From NCBI GenBank assembly GCA_003512955.1, contig DOTG01000015.1:1-64000 (forward strand): DNA of 64,000 nt, given 5' to 3'. The translations under genes and the position numbers were made by a program. Within the stretch, counting starts at the first letter, position 1, and each line of letters starts with the position of its first letter. This document shows, in pieces, positions 1 to 8,231 of the stretch. This DNA is from Marinilabiliales bacterium (GTDB taxonomy: Bacteria; Bacteroidota; Bacteroidia; Bacteroidales; SZUA-534). The notes below the pieces were generated by a model that worked only from the letters and a program-made list of their open reading frames with translations, ran no database searches and was not told where the DNA came from.

Positions 1-73
1 CCGAACAGAGAAGTTAAGCCCCACAGCGCCGATGGTACTGCACCAAGTGGGAGAGTAGGACGCTGCCGACCTT
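1..73 (+). rRNA. rrf: 5S ribosomal RNA, 3' portion
   Basis: The first 70 or so bases match the 3' half of bacterial 5S rRNA: the segment beginning CCGAACAGAGAAGTTAAGCC, the GGTACTGC loop region, and the closing GGGAGAGTAGGACGCTGCC. The 5' half lies outside the window, so this is the tail of an rRNA operon transcribed rightwards. The exact 3' end is estimated to within a few bases. Confidence 0.93.
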
Positions 74-76
74 TAG

Positions 77-108
77 GCCCTGACACAGCACTGTGTCGGG
101 GCTTTTTT
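77..108 (+). terminator. rRNA operon intrinsic terminator
   Basis: A 12-bp stem (GCCCTGACACAG at 77-88 pairing with CTGTGTCGGGGC at 91-102, one G-U pair) is followed by six T (103-108). It sits immediately behind the 5S gene and ends the rRNA transcript. Confidence 0.9.
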
Positions 109-182
109 GTGCTTTTATGTTATACATTATGATAAACATAGCACCCCTCAACGGCAACCGCCGGACCGGCATAAATATGTAT

Positions 183-1256
183 CTAAACTTCCATAGCTTT
201 TAATAGTCCCAAATAGGTTTCAATCCCATGGTTGATTTCATCCACAAAGATATATTCATTGGCGGTATGCGAGCGGTTTGAATCACCTGGCCCCATTTTT
301 ACAGTTGGAAAATTGCTGATAACCGATTGATCGCTGGTGGTTGGTGAACCAAAGCAAACAATCTGTAGTGATTTAGCGGCTAAAACCAATGGATGATTTT
401 CGGCAATACAACTTGAATTCATCCGTAAGGAACGAGGTTGTAAGTGACTTTTTACATATAGAGAGATAATTTCTAAAGTTTGTGCATTATTGTATTTTTC
501 GTTAGTCCGCACATCAACAACAAAGGTACATTTGTCTGGTATAACATTGTGCTGGGAGCCCGCATGTATCTGGGTTACGGTCATTTTTACATCTCCAAGT
601 ATTGTGCTGGTTTCTGGGAATCTGAAGGAGTGGAACCATTCAATATCTTTGATTGCTTCTGTAATAGCATTGATACCCCCAGTACGTGCTGCATGGCCTG
701 ATTTTCCTTTAGCTTCGCAATCAAGCACCATCAGCCCTTTTTCGGCAACAGCCATTTGCATTTGGGTAGGTTCGCCTACAATACCTACATCAATTTTTCC
801 CAACTCAGGTAAAACAAATTCCATACCCCCGGTCCCAGAGATTTCTTCTTCGGCAGTAGCTACGAAAACCCGATTGTAATTGAGATTCAAATCTTCGGAA
901 AGTAAAAAAGAAGCCAAGAGACTTACCAAACAACCCCCTGCATCGTTGCTACCCAGTCCTGTCAGTTTTCCGTTTTCTAAAATAGGATTGAACGGATCCG
1001 TTTCCCAACCATTCGTCGGTCTTACGGTATCGAGATGCGAATTGAGCATTAGGGTGAACCTTCCTGGAACAAAATCTCTACTATATGCATAGATATTATT
1101 TCCTTTAAAATGAACGCGATAGTGGAACTGCTCAAGAATTTGAGCAATTAGTTTGGAGGCTTTTTCCTCTTCTCTGCTAAAGGAAGGCATCTGTATTAGT
1201 TTAACCAACGTGTCAGCTGCTAATTGTTGTGCAGAAGTAATATCAAGTTTTTGCAT
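183..1256 (-). CDS. argE: M20-family acetylornithine (succinylornithine) deacylase
   Basis: Zinc-dependent M20 peptidase-fold enzyme that removes the acyl group from N-acyl-ornithine or N-acyl-citrulline, the last deprotection step of arginine synthesis in Bacteroidota. Visible motifs are the metal-binding SHLDTV, the GSNDAGG Asp ligand, TAEEEISG with the catalytic Glu pair, and GKSGHAA of the dimerisation lid. Length (357 aa) is normal. A longer TTG start at 1274 exists, but the ATG at 1256 (MQKLDITS) fits better. It is the last gene of the arginine operon, 69 nt after argB. Whether the substrate is acetylated or succinylated cannot be decided here; B. fragilis relatives use succinyl intermediates. 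Confidence 0.88.
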   Translation of the reverse strand: MQKLDITSAQQLAADTLVKLIQMPSFSREEEKASKLIAQILEQFHYRVHFKGNNIYAYSRDFVPGRFTLMLNSHLDTVRPTNGWETDPFNPILENGKLTGLGSNDAGGCLVSLLASFLLSEDLNLNYNRVFVATAEEEISGTGGMEFVLPELGKIDVGIVGEPTQMQMAVAEKGLMVLDCEAKGKSGHAARTGGINAITEAIKDIEWFHSFRFPETSTILGDVKMTVTQIHAGSQHNVIPDKCTFVVDVRTNEKYNNAQTLEIISLYVKSHLQPRSLRMNSSCIAENHPLVLAAKSLQIVCFGSPTTSDQSVISNFPTVKMGPGDSNRSHTANEYIFVDEINHGIETYLGLLKAMEV

Positions 1257-1325
1257 GTATATATTTTTAAGCAATGAAGTTGTAAATTTATTAACTTTAA
1301 AAATGTCATTGAATGGATTTAAACA

Positions 1326-2090
1326 TTATATCACCAAATAGGTTCCCTTGTGGATGCTGTTTCCTAATTTGACCTGATTCACTCCATTTTGAAGGGCATA
1401 GAACCCATTTTGCAACTTGGGAAGCATTCCCGAATGTACAGATTTTGACTCCAACAACACGTTGAACCTGCTTTTTGAAAGTTCGGGAATCAGGGATCCG
1501 TCTTCCGAAGCATCCTCTAAAACCCCAGCTTTATCGAAGTAAAAGAAAAGCTCTACTTCAAATTTTTCAGATAAAGCTACCGCAAGATGTGCTGCAATGG
1601 TATCCGCATTGGTATTCAGCAGTTCAAACCGATTGCTTTGGGTAATGGATGAAATTACAGGAACTGCTTCCTTTTCCAAAAACAGTTCCAGCCATTGCGT
1701 ATTTATTTCGGTAATATCGCCCACCATTCCATAATCAATGGGTTCCGGGTTTCGTTTTTTTGAATTGATGATGTTTAAATCGCCACCACAAAGCCCCACC
1801 GAAGTTGTCCCCAATTTATTTAAACCTGCAACCAATTGTTTGTTTAATTTACCTGCACAGGCCATTAATACCACCTCCATGTTTTCAGGACTGGTAATGC
1901 GCCTACCATTGACCATTTGTGTTGGGATGTTGAGTTTTTGGCACAGTTCATCAATGAATATGCCGCCCCCATGCACAAGGATTTTTTTTCCAGGTACTGA
2001 TGATACCAGATGTAGAAGTTTTGATAACTCTTCTTCGGAATCCAGAATCTTTCCGCCTGCTTTTATGAGTGTCAGTTTTTCCTTTGCCAT
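1326..2090 (-). CDS. argB: Acetylglutamate kinase
   Basis: Amino-acid-kinase-fold enzyme that phosphorylates N-acetyl- (or N-succinyl-) glutamate in the second step of arginine synthesis. The N-terminal LIKAGGKIL nucleotide-binding segment, the VHGGG loop and the VNGRRITSPE substrate segment are all present. At 254 aa it is the short, E. coli-like form without an N-terminal arginine-binding helix, so allosteric feedback by arginine is not expected at this protein; control more likely acts through the leader upstream of the operon. It lies 7 nt downstream of argD, implying co-translation. Confidence 0.9.
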   Translation of the reverse strand: MAKEKLTLIKAGGKILDSEEELSKLLHLVSSVPGKKILVHGGGIFIDELCQKLNIPTQMVNGRRITSPENMEVVLMACAGKLNKQLVAGLNKLGTTSVGLCGGDLNIINSKKRNPEPIDYGMVGDITEINTQWLELFLEKEAVPVISSITQSNRFELLNTNADTIAAHLAVALSEKFEVELFFYFDKAGVLEDASEDGSLIPELSKSRFNVLLESKSVHSGMLPKLQNGFYALQNGVNQVKLGNSIHKGTYLVI

Positions 2091-2097
2091 ACATCTT

Positions 2098-3270
2098 TTA
2101 GGTTTGAAGAGTTCCTGCTTTTTGTTCTTTGCTTGTTAGCATTTCCTTGGTAAGAGTTTTTCGCAACGCTTCAATCAGCCGTTCACAATCTTCAAGGGTT
2201 AGAGTTAAGGGAGGAAGAATCCGTAAGGTGTCGGGGTCAGAAAATCCGGTGATGATACCAAAATCATCTAACAAAAGTTGCCTAACCCGTTTGCCAGAGA
2301 TGCTAAAATTGATTCCGATCATCAGCCCCCGCCCACGGACAGCAGTTACCAACGGTAATTCGTTGACTTTTTTTAATAGAAACTCCCCCATTTGCCGGGC
2401 GTGCGAAAGCAACTGTTCATTTTCAATAACTTTTAAAACAGCAATGGCCGAAGCACAGGCTAACTGCCCTCCGCCAAAAGTGGTACCAAGCATCCCTTGT
2501 CCTAATTTCAAGGAAGGATGAAACAAGGTACCTGCTACTGGAAAGCCATTTCCCATCCCTTTTCCAGTGGTAATAATATCGGCTACTACCCCATAATGCT
2601 GGTGGGCAAAGAACTCTCCGGTGCGGCCATACCCTGACTGAATTTCATCGGCAATGAATACAGTACCTGTTTGTGTGCATAACAACCTAGCAAGCTTCCA
2701 GTATTCGCTGTCAGCCTCCCAAACACCATTTACTCCTTGAATCCCTTCTATAATAAATGCTGCATATTCCTTAGTGATCAATTGATTATATAATCCGGTT
2801 AACGAATCGATGGGAATAAAATCAACTTCTAACTGGCTCCCAAAAGCGGCCCTGATTTTGACATTATCAGTTACCGCCACAGCTCCTGCACTGCGTCCAT
2901 GAAAAGCACCCTTAACAGCCAGTATTTTTTTTCGCCCGGTGATCATTGAAGCTGCCTTTAAGGCATTTTCATTGGCCTCGGCTCCGGAATTGCTTAAAAA
3001 CAGATGGTATCCGTGATAACCTGATTGATGCCCTAAAAGCTCGGCCAATTCATTCTGCAAAGGATTTTGAAAGGCGTTGGAATAAAAGGCCAGCGCATTC
3101 AGTTGTTGGGTGACGGCTTCCACAAAATCCGGGTGGCTATGTCCAATGGAAATAACGCCATGTCCTCCATAAAAATCGAGGTACTTTTTATTGTTTTCAT
3201 CCAAAAGTTCCAACCCTTTCCCATTTTTGAGGGCGATGGGATACATATAGTAAACATCAAGCATCTTCAT
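2098..3270 (-). CDS. argD: Acetylornithine/succinylornithine aminotransferase
   Basis: Class III PLP aminotransferase converting N-acyl-glutamate semialdehyde to N-acyl-ornithine. Seen: GGHGVISIGHSHP near the N-terminus, the NSGAEANENALK phosphate-binding stretch, FIADEIQSGYGRTG with the PLP-contacting Asp, and TTGKGMGNGFP with the Schiff-base Lys. The frame extends to a TTG at 3315, but ATG 3270 (MKMLDVYYMYP) begins exactly where family members begin. It sits between argC (62 nt) and argB (7 nt) in the operon. Confidence 0.9.
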   Translation of the reverse strand: MKMLDVYYMYPIALKNGKGLELLDENNKKYLDFYGGHGVISIGHSHPDFVEAVTQQLNALAFYSNAFQNPLQNELAELLGHQSGYHGYHLFLSNSGAEANENALKAASMITGRKKILAVKGAFHGRSAGAVAVTDNVKIRAAFGSQLEVDFIPIDSLTGLYNQLITKEYAAFIIEGIQGVNGVWEADSEYWKLARLLCTQTGTVFIADEIQSGYGRTGEFFAHQHYGVVADIITTGKGMGNGFPVAGTLFHPSLKLGQGMLGTTFGGGQLACASAIAVLKVIENEQLLSHARQMGEFLLKKVNELPLVTAVRGRGLMIGINFSISGKRVRQLLLDDFGIITGFSDPDTLRILPPLTLTLEDCERLIEALRKTLTKEMLTSKEQKAGTLQT

Positions 3271-3332
3271 AAAATCGTTGTTAATTAATAAACCTGCTGA
3301 GCCGAGTGTTGTCAATACTCATCGTGTTAAAA

Positions 3333-4295
3333 TCAAAAAGCCACCGGTTTTAACATAAGTCCTGTTTTTTCTTCCAGACCAAACATAAGGTTCATGTTTT
3401 GTACCGCCTGACCCGAGGCTCCTTTCAATAAATTATCAATCACCGAAATAATCATGACTTTATTGCCATGTTTTTCAAGATAAAGTACACACTTATTGGT
3501 ATTGACCACCTGTTTCACATCAGGATTTTGTTCCGATAGAAAAACAAAAGGCGCCTCGTTGTAATAGCTTTTGTATAAAAGTTTTAGTTCATTTAAATGT
3601 AAATCGGTTTTTGTGTAGCAAATGGCCATAATACCTCTTGAGAAATTTCCCCTAATAGGAATAAAATTGATGGACGGATGTTTGCTTTCCGGCCCCAAAA
3701 GGGTTTGCTTAATTTCGGCCAGGTGTTGATGTTCAAAAGCCTTATAAACAGCGATATTATTGTTCTTCCAGCTAAAATGCGATGTTTCTGAGGGGTTTTG
3801 CCCTGCTCCCGTAGAACCTGTGATTGCTGTAACATGCAACTCATCCGTTATTAATTTGTTGGCCGCAAGTGGTAAAAATGCCAATTCAATGGCGGTGGCA
3901 AAACATCCAGGATTGGAAATGTGGCTCGAATTTATAATGGGCTCTTTGTTTTTCTCAGGCAACCCATACACAAAATCATGTCCATCTTCCGCAATGCGAT
4001 AATCCGTACTTAAGTCGATAATTTTTACATGAGGCGGCATTGTGTTTTTTTCGATAAATGAACGGCTTTTTCCATGTCCGCTGCATAAAAAAACAACATC
4101 TACCTGAGAATGATAACCTTCGGTAAATGCCAAAAGAGTTTCACCCAACAAGTCGTGATGTACCTGGGTAACTAATTGACCTTGATGGCTGGTACTCTGA
4201 ATATAAGTGAGTTCAACCTGCGGGTGATTCAATAAAATCCTGAGCAATTCCCCAGCCGTGTAACCAGCCCCGCCAATAATGCCTACTTTTATCAT
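3333..4295 (-). CDS. argC: N-acetyl-gamma-glutamyl-phosphate reductase
   Basis: NADPH-dependent reductase of N-acyl-glutamyl phosphate, third step of arginine synthesis. The start MIKVGIIGGAGYTAGEL is the Rossmann dinucleotide loop; the catalytic Cys is C131 in SNPGCFATA; the substrate-pocket segment ITGSTGAGQNPSETSHF follows. The 320-aa length is normal for the short (type 2-like, bacteroidal) form. It follows argG by 17 nt and is therefore part of one transcript. Confidence 0.92.
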   Translation of the reverse strand: MIKVGIIGGAGYTAGELLRILLNHPQVELTYIQSTSHQGQLVTQVHHDLLGETLLAFTEGYHSQVDVVFLCSGHGKSRSFIEKNTMPPHVKIIDLSTDYRIAEDGHDFVYGLPEKNKEPIINSSHISNPGCFATAIELAFLPLAANKLITDELHVTAITGSTGAGQNPSETSHFSWKNNNIAVYKAFEHQHLAEIKQTLLGPESKHPSINFIPIRGNFSRGIMAICYTKTDLHLNELKLLYKSYYNEAPFVFLSEQNPDVKQVVNTNKCVLYLEKHGNKVMIISVIDNLLKGASGQAVQNMNLMFGLEEKTGLMLKPVAF

Positions 4296-4312
4296 GGTTG
4301 CTTTTTTAATGG

Positions 4313-5518
4313 TTACAATTCCTGTGGATTAACTGCATAATAGTTTTTAAGGGGATTTGCCAAAATATTGATAAAACCTTTAACATCTTCGGCACTCCAT
4401 TTTCCGGCCGCTTCGCCATAAGCTCCAAAAGCAGGATTCATCAAATCAAATTCCGAATGAATTCCAGAGACCTGGAAATAAAATGGAGACAAAACAAGCT
4501 TCACGGTGCCAGTTACATGAGCCTGGGTATCTTCCAAAAAATGTTCCACGTTCCGCATGGTGGGCTCCAGATACATACCATCGTGCAACATGGTTCCGTA
4601 CCAGTTGGCCAGTTGTTCCTTCCATTGCATCTGCCATTTGGTAAGGGTGTGTTTTTCCAATTCATGATGAGCTTTCAGCAGAAGATAAGCGGCTGGGGCC
4701 TCAAACCCCACACGCCCTTTGGAACCAATAATAGTATCACCTACATGCATTCCACGTCCGATGGCGAATTCTCCACCGGCTTTGTTTAAATAGCGGATCA
4801 TATCAACCTGATGGTCAAATCGTAACTGATCAATGCCGATCAATTCTCCTTTTGAGAAATGAATTTCCATTTCCAAAGGTTCTGTACGTTTGGGCTGCGA
4901 GGGAAATGCCTCGGAAGGTAAAGGCAAATGTGAGGTCAATGTTTCTTTCCCCCCGATGCTTGTTCCCCACAACCCTTCATTGATGCTGTAAGCCATTTTG
5001 GTAAAATCACTAGTTACCCCATGTTTACGTAGGTAAGAAATTTCGGCATCGCGCAATAATTTTTTATCGCGGACCAAAGCAATAATGGGTTTTTCTGGCA
5101 CCATTAGTTTGAATACCAAATCGAAACGGACCTGGTCGTTACCTGCCGCGGTGCATCCATGCGAAATAAAATCAGCATCCACCTGTTGGGCATATTTGGC
5201 GATGGCTTTTGCCTGAAAAAAACGTTCCGAGCTTACCGACAAAGGGTAGGTGTTGTTTTTCAGGATGTTTCCGTAAATCAAAAAGCGGAGGCAATCCTGG
5301 TAATATTCTTTTTCGATGTTTAAAGCTACATGTTCTTTTACGCCCAGTTCTTTGGCCCGCTGTTCTATTTTGGATAATTGATCATTATCGAATCCGCCAG
5401 TATTTGCTACCACCGAAATCACATCCATTTCTTTCTCAACGGAAAGGTATTTTGCGGTGTAGGTGGTATCTAAACCCCCACTGTATGCTAAAACAACGGT
5501 CTGCTTTTTTTTTGTCAT
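4313..5518 (-). CDS. argG: Argininosuccinate synthase
   Basis: ATP-dependent ligase joining citrulline and aspartate. The N-terminal AYSGGLDTTY P-loop of the adenine-nucleotide alpha-hydrolase fold is intact, as are the ISHGCTAAGNDQVRF segment and the IGRGMHVGDTIIGSKGRVGFE substrate region. Length (401 aa) is typical. Second gene of the operon. No argF' (carbamoyltransferase) or argH is seen nearby, so the pathway must be completed elsewhere in the genome. Confidence 0.93.
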   Translation of the reverse strand: MTKKKQTVVLAYSGGLDTTYTAKYLSVEKEMDVISVVANTGGFDNDQLSKIEQRAKELGVKEHVALNIEKEYYQDCLRFLIYGNILKNNTYPLSVSSERFFQAKAIAKYAQQVDADFISHGCTAAGNDQVRFDLVFKLMVPEKPIIALVRDKKLLRDAEISYLRKHGVTSDFTKMAYSINEGLWGTSIGGKETLTSHLPLPSEAFPSQPKRTEPLEMEIHFSKGELIGIDQLRFDHQVDMIRYLNKAGGEFAIGRGMHVGDTIIGSKGRVGFEAPAAYLLLKAHHELEKHTLTKWQMQWKEQLANWYGTMLHDGMYLEPTMRNVEHFLEDTQAHVTGTVKLVLSPFYFQVSGIHSEFDLMNPAFGAYGEAAGKWSAEDVKGFINILANPLKNYYAVNPQEL

Positions 5519-5573
5519 GTTGTAGTTTTCTATATCTGATGAATTGTTTTATTGATTTGTATTTTCTGCATAA

Positions 5574-6173
5574 TTATGCATTTTTATTCCAGACCTTGGT
5601 CAATAAACCGTTTAATACTTGCTTCTTTACCTTTTGTTCGTAAATCATCCCTGTACAGAGACACATTTTTTGTTGGGTCCGTTGCAAGATGTCATAGTTT
5701 ACACAGCCTTGGCAGCCCTTCCAAAATTCAGGATCGGTGGTCAGTTCCGAAAAAGTTACAGGACGATACCCCAGTTTAAAGTTGATGTTCAGAACCGCGC
5801 TGCTGGTGGTAATCCCAAATACTTTGGCATCGGGGTACATAACGCCTGAAAGTTCCAGCACTTTTTGTTTGATGCGGTGAGCCAATTTCTGCTTCCTGTA
5901 ATCGGGATGAACAATCAAACCGCTATTGGCCACATATTTCCCGTGTTCCCAGGTCTCAATATAGCAGAACCCTACAATATTGTCACCATCCAAAGCCACC
6001 ACTGCTTTTCCTTCGCGGATTTTCGACGAAACATATTCAGGGGTTCTTTTGGCTATGCCGGTACCTCTTAGCTTTGCTGCATCTTCAATCATTTGGCAGA
6101 TTTTTTCGGCATAAACGGTGTGCTGAATATCTGCAACCATAATTCTAACATTGTTTTTTTGTATCGTCGCCAT
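5574..6173 (-). CDS. GNAT acyltransferase, probable first enzyme of arginine synthesis
   Basis: A GNAT-fold N-acyltransferase of 199 aa. The acetyl-CoA-binding core is visible as VVALDGDNIVGFCYIETW followed by NSGLIVHPDYRKQKLAHRIKQKV (motif A: V-x-P-x-x-R-x-x-x-h-A). Position as first structural gene after the arginine leader and before argG supports a role as the glutamate N-acyltransferase (ArgA-like). This is inference from context; the protein lacks the kinase-like domain of classical ArgA. Could also be another acyltransferase carried in the operon. Confidence 0.7.
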   Translation of the reverse strand: MATIQKNNVRIMVADIQHTVYAEKICQMIEDAAKLRGTGIAKRTPEYVSSKIREGKAVVALDGDNIVGFCYIETWEHGKYVANSGLIVHPDYRKQKLAHRIKQKVLELSGVMYPDAKVFGITTSSAVLNINFKLGYRPVTFSELTTDPEFWKGCQGCVNYDILQRTQQKMCLCTGMIYEQKVKKQVLNGLLTKVWNKNA

Positions 6174-6196
6174 TAGTTCTTTTTTTTTCGATTAAA

Positions 6197-6227
6197 TAAA
6201 AAAAGCCCACCGAATCTGGCAGGCTTT
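6197..6227 (-). terminator. Attenuator terminator in the arginine leader
   Basis: Read on the minus strand, AAGCCTGCC (6226-6218), the loop AGATTC and GGTGGGCTT (6211-6203) form a 9-bp stem with two G-U pairs, followed by a run of seven T (6203-6197). It lies about 24 nt before the first structural gene and downstream of the leader peptide, so it would stop transcription before the arginine genes. Its loop and 3' arm (6202-6215) can instead pair with an upstream segment at 6271-6280, giving an antiterminator. Confidence 0.8.
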
Positions 6228-6278
6228 GTAAAAACATTTGATTTTATATATGCTCTTAACAAGCTTCTTTATTCGGCT

Positions 6279-6350
6279 TTAGTTTATAGGGATGCATCGG
6301 TTCCGGGTGTCCGGTCGTCGGTTTTGTCTATTTACTCTGGTGTTTTTCAT
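6279..6350 (-). CDS. Arginine-rich leader peptide of the arg operon attenuator
   Basis: A 23-codon open frame from ATG 6350 to TAA at 6281-6279, starting MKNTRVNRQNRR. Six of 23 codons are Arg, at positions 5, 8, 11, 12, 16 and 18 (AGA, AGA, CGA, CGA, CGG, CGA). It lies between the promoter and the intrinsic terminator of an arginine biosynthesis operon. A ribosome stalled at the Arg codons would leave the segment AAAGCCGAAT (6280-6271), which overlaps the stop codon, free to pair with the 3' arm of the terminator; a ribosome reaching the stop would cover it and allow termination. This is the classical leader-peptide attenuation layout. No strong Shine-Dalgarno is seen, which is usual in Bacteroidota. 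Confidence 0.8.
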   Translation of the reverse strand: MKNTRVNRQNRRPDTRNRCIPIN

Positions 6351-6366
6351 TTTATTTATTCATTAA

Positions 6367-6403
6367 ATGTATAAAAATACATTATATCTGTATAAAATTA
6401 CAT
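6367..6403. promoter_or_regulatory. Tandem ARG-box-like operators
   Basis: Two 16-bp near-palindromes, ATGTATAAAAATACAT (6367-6382, 6-bp arms perfect) and CTGTATAAAATTACAT (6388-6403). Their centres are 21 bp apart, the same as the 18-bp-box plus 3-bp-gap spacing of E. coli ARG boxes. They overlap the predicted transcription start. Binding by an ArgR-type repressor is inferred; no argR gene is in the window. Confidence 0.6.
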
Positions 6404-6405
6404 TG

Positions 6406-6435
6406 CAAATGTAAAAATTATTTTATTGATGCAAA
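6406..6435 (-). promoter_or_regulatory. Promoter of the arginine operon
   Basis: On the minus strand a -33 TTTG (6435-6432) and a -7 element TACATTTG (6413-6406) are separated by 18 nt, matching the Bacteroidota primary-sigma consensus TTTG...TAnnTTTG. Transcription would begin near 6400, inside the ARG-box pair, giving a leader of about 225 nt before the first structural gene. Confidence 0.6.
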
Positions 6436-6521
6436 TAGTCCGCATCATTTTTTTGAAAATATTTTTAAAATAATGGATTTTAGTAATTTAAGTTTGGAGG
6501 CAAAGTATATTTAAGATGGCA

Positions 6522-6555
6522 TAAAATAAAAAAGCCCCAAGTTTTCTTAGGGCTT
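6522..6555 (-). terminator. Terminator of the nucleotidyltransferase gene
   Basis: On the minus strand AAGCCCTAA (6555-6547) pairs with TTGGGGCTT (6540-6532) across a short A-rich loop, followed by TTTTTTATTTT. It lies 20 nt past the stop codon at 6576 and separates this gene from the arginine promoter. Confidence 0.8.
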
Positions 6556-6575
6556 AGCTATATTTTGCATGGATG

Positions 6576-7472
6576 CTACCAGAGTTTGGAGGGGTATTTT
6601 CCTTGTTTGACCAGTTGATTGATTTTTTCAATGGTGGTGGGCCGGTCTTCCTGATAAGTAACACCAAACCATTCAGCCTCGGACTGCAATACACGGGTTT
6701 TTACTTTTCCCTCTTGCATCAAATCGTCAACCACAAAAGGAATGTAAAACTCCGATTTTGGGTTGAGCCCATTGTTTTTTAAAAAGGCGGTAAACTTTTC
6801 GTTTAAATGATTGAAAAGGGTAGGGGCAAATCCCCAAAAATTCATCGAGACCACATCTGTTTCATTTAATGGAAATTTCTGTTCATTTAAAGTGTAGGTA
6901 ATCTGTCCGTTTTCTTTTACAATGCTGGTACGTTCGGTAACTCCCATCAAAAAATTGTTGGCATCAGTCTGGCATACACCGCGCGAAACGGTTCCAAAAT
7001 CGGAAAGTGTTTTTTTCAGTTGGTACCCGCACATGGCATAAGTGGCATCGCTGACTTCGGTTGTTAAGAATTGATGCATGGATGCATACGCTTCGGCACC
7101 ATAAAAATCGTCGGCGTTAATTACTGCAAATGGCTCTTCTACAACATCCTTGGCAGCTAAAATGGCATGTCCCGTTCCCCAGGGTTTTGTACGTTCTGGA
7201 TCAGTAGGAATCCCTGCCGGGATGTTTTCAAGCTCCTGAAAAACAAGTCCGGCATCAATTTTACCGGACAGTTTTTCAACAAAAATCTCACGGAACTCTT
7301 TTTCAAAACTTTTCCGTATCACAAAAACCACTTTGCCAAATCCGGCGCGTTTGGCATCAAAGACACTATAATCCATAATGGTTTCGCCGCCTGGGCCTAA
7401 TTTATCGAGCTGTTTCAAGCCACCGTAACGGCTGCCCATTCCCGCGGCAAGAACTACAAGTGTTGGCTTCAT
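6576..7472 (-). CDS. Sugar-phosphate nucleotidyltransferase family protein
   Basis: GT-A-fold nucleotidyltransferase (NTP_transferase family). The N-terminal segment VVLAAGMGSRYGG followed by KQLDKLGPGGETIMDYSVFDA carries the nucleotide-binding G-x-G-x-R and lysine; FAVINADDFYG holds the metal-binding Asp motif. ATG 7472 (MKPTLVVLAAG) is preferred to the longer TTG start at 7502. The gene is monocistronic, divergent from the sigma-factor gene. Which sugar phosphate and nucleotide it uses cannot be told; such proteins in Bacteroidota are usually annotated only to family level. Confidence 0.75.
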   Translation of the reverse strand: MKPTLVVLAAGMGSRYGGLKQLDKLGPGGETIMDYSVFDAKRAGFGKVVFVIRKSFEKEFREIFVEKLSGKIDAGLVFQELENIPAGIPTDPERTKPWGTGHAILAAKDVVEEPFAVINADDFYGAEAYASMHQFLTTEVSDATYAMCGYQLKKTLSDFGTVSRGVCQTDANNFLMGVTERTSIVKENGQITYTLNEQKFPLNETDVVSMNFWGFAPTLFNHLNEKFTAFLKNNGLNPKSEFYIPFVVDDLMQEGKVKTRVLQSEAEWFGVTYQEDRPTTIEKINQLVKQGKYPSKLW

Positions 7473-7600
7473 ATTTTCCACATCGAGTTGATTTGACTGC
7501 AAAAATAGAATTAACCTTTGATTTTTTTAATAAAATTTCAACCAACTGCGCAAGTATTGATTTTGGTTATCGTCTATCTTTACAATTAAGTAAATGTTCA

Positions 7601-8173
7601 GTGGAAAACGAATTAATCAAAAATCTACAGCTAGGCTCTGAAAGTGCATTCCGGGAGATTGTCGATTTATATAAAAACAAAGTGGTGAATACCTGCTTTG
7701 GATTTGTAAATAATGCTGCGGATGCCGATGACCTGGCACAGGAGGTTTTTGTTGAAGTTTTTCAGTCGATACATTATTTCAACCAAGATTCAACATTGTC
7801 AACCTGGATTTACCGGATCAGCGTGAATAAGTCGTTGGACCATTTACGAAAAATAAACCGGAAAAAACGTTGGGCCCAATTAATCAGGCTTACAACGCAA
7901 GCCAATGAAATCAACGATTCGTTAATTGCACATGAGCAGACTCCCGAATCAGCCCTTGAAGATAAGGAACGGTTAAAAGTATTACTCCAGGCTATTGGCA
8001 AGCTACCTGAAAACCAAAGAACTGCTTTTACTTTGCATAAAAATGAAGATTTAAGCTACAAAGAGATTTCTGAGGTTATGAAAACCAGTGTATCATCCGT
8101 TGAATCGTTGATTCACAGAGCAAAAAAGAACCTGAAAGAATCGTTGACTCATTATTACGCTTCAGAAAAATAA
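7601..8173 (+). CDS. ECF-type RNA polymerase sigma factor
   Basis: About 190 aa with region 2 (FREIVDLYKNKVVNTCFGFV, then DADDLAQEVFVEVFQSI and WIYRISVNKSLDHLRK) and region 4 (LPENQRTAFTLHKNEDLSYKEIS, then SSVESLIHRAKKNLK), the two domains of extracytoplasmic-function sigma factors. The open frame runs back to 7460, but the upstream part overlaps the divergent gene and is not sigma-like; GTG 7601 (VENELIKNLQ) fits the family start. TATCTTTA at 7575-7582 resembles a -7 box. The following three genes are likely its membrane control and targets in envelope stress. Confidence 0.85.
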   Translation: MENELIKNLQLGSESAFREIVDLYKNKVVNTCFGFVNNAADADDLAQEVFVEVFQSIHYFNQDSTLSTWIYRISVNKSLDHLRKINRKKRWAQLIRLTTQANEINDSLIAHEQTPESALEDKERLKVLLQAIGKLPENQRTAFTLHKNEDLSYKEISEVMKTSVSSVESLIHRAKKNLKESLTHYYASEK

Positions 8174-8231
8174 CTAAGGAGCGCAAGTTTTTAAAATCAA
8201 TTTCGTCAAATACAGCAAACGTGAAAAAACA

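Noticed and set aside
7460..7600. N-terminal extension of the sigma factor
   Set aside because: Overlaps the start of the divergent nucleotidyltransferase gene and has no sigma-like sequence; GTG 7601 fits the family.
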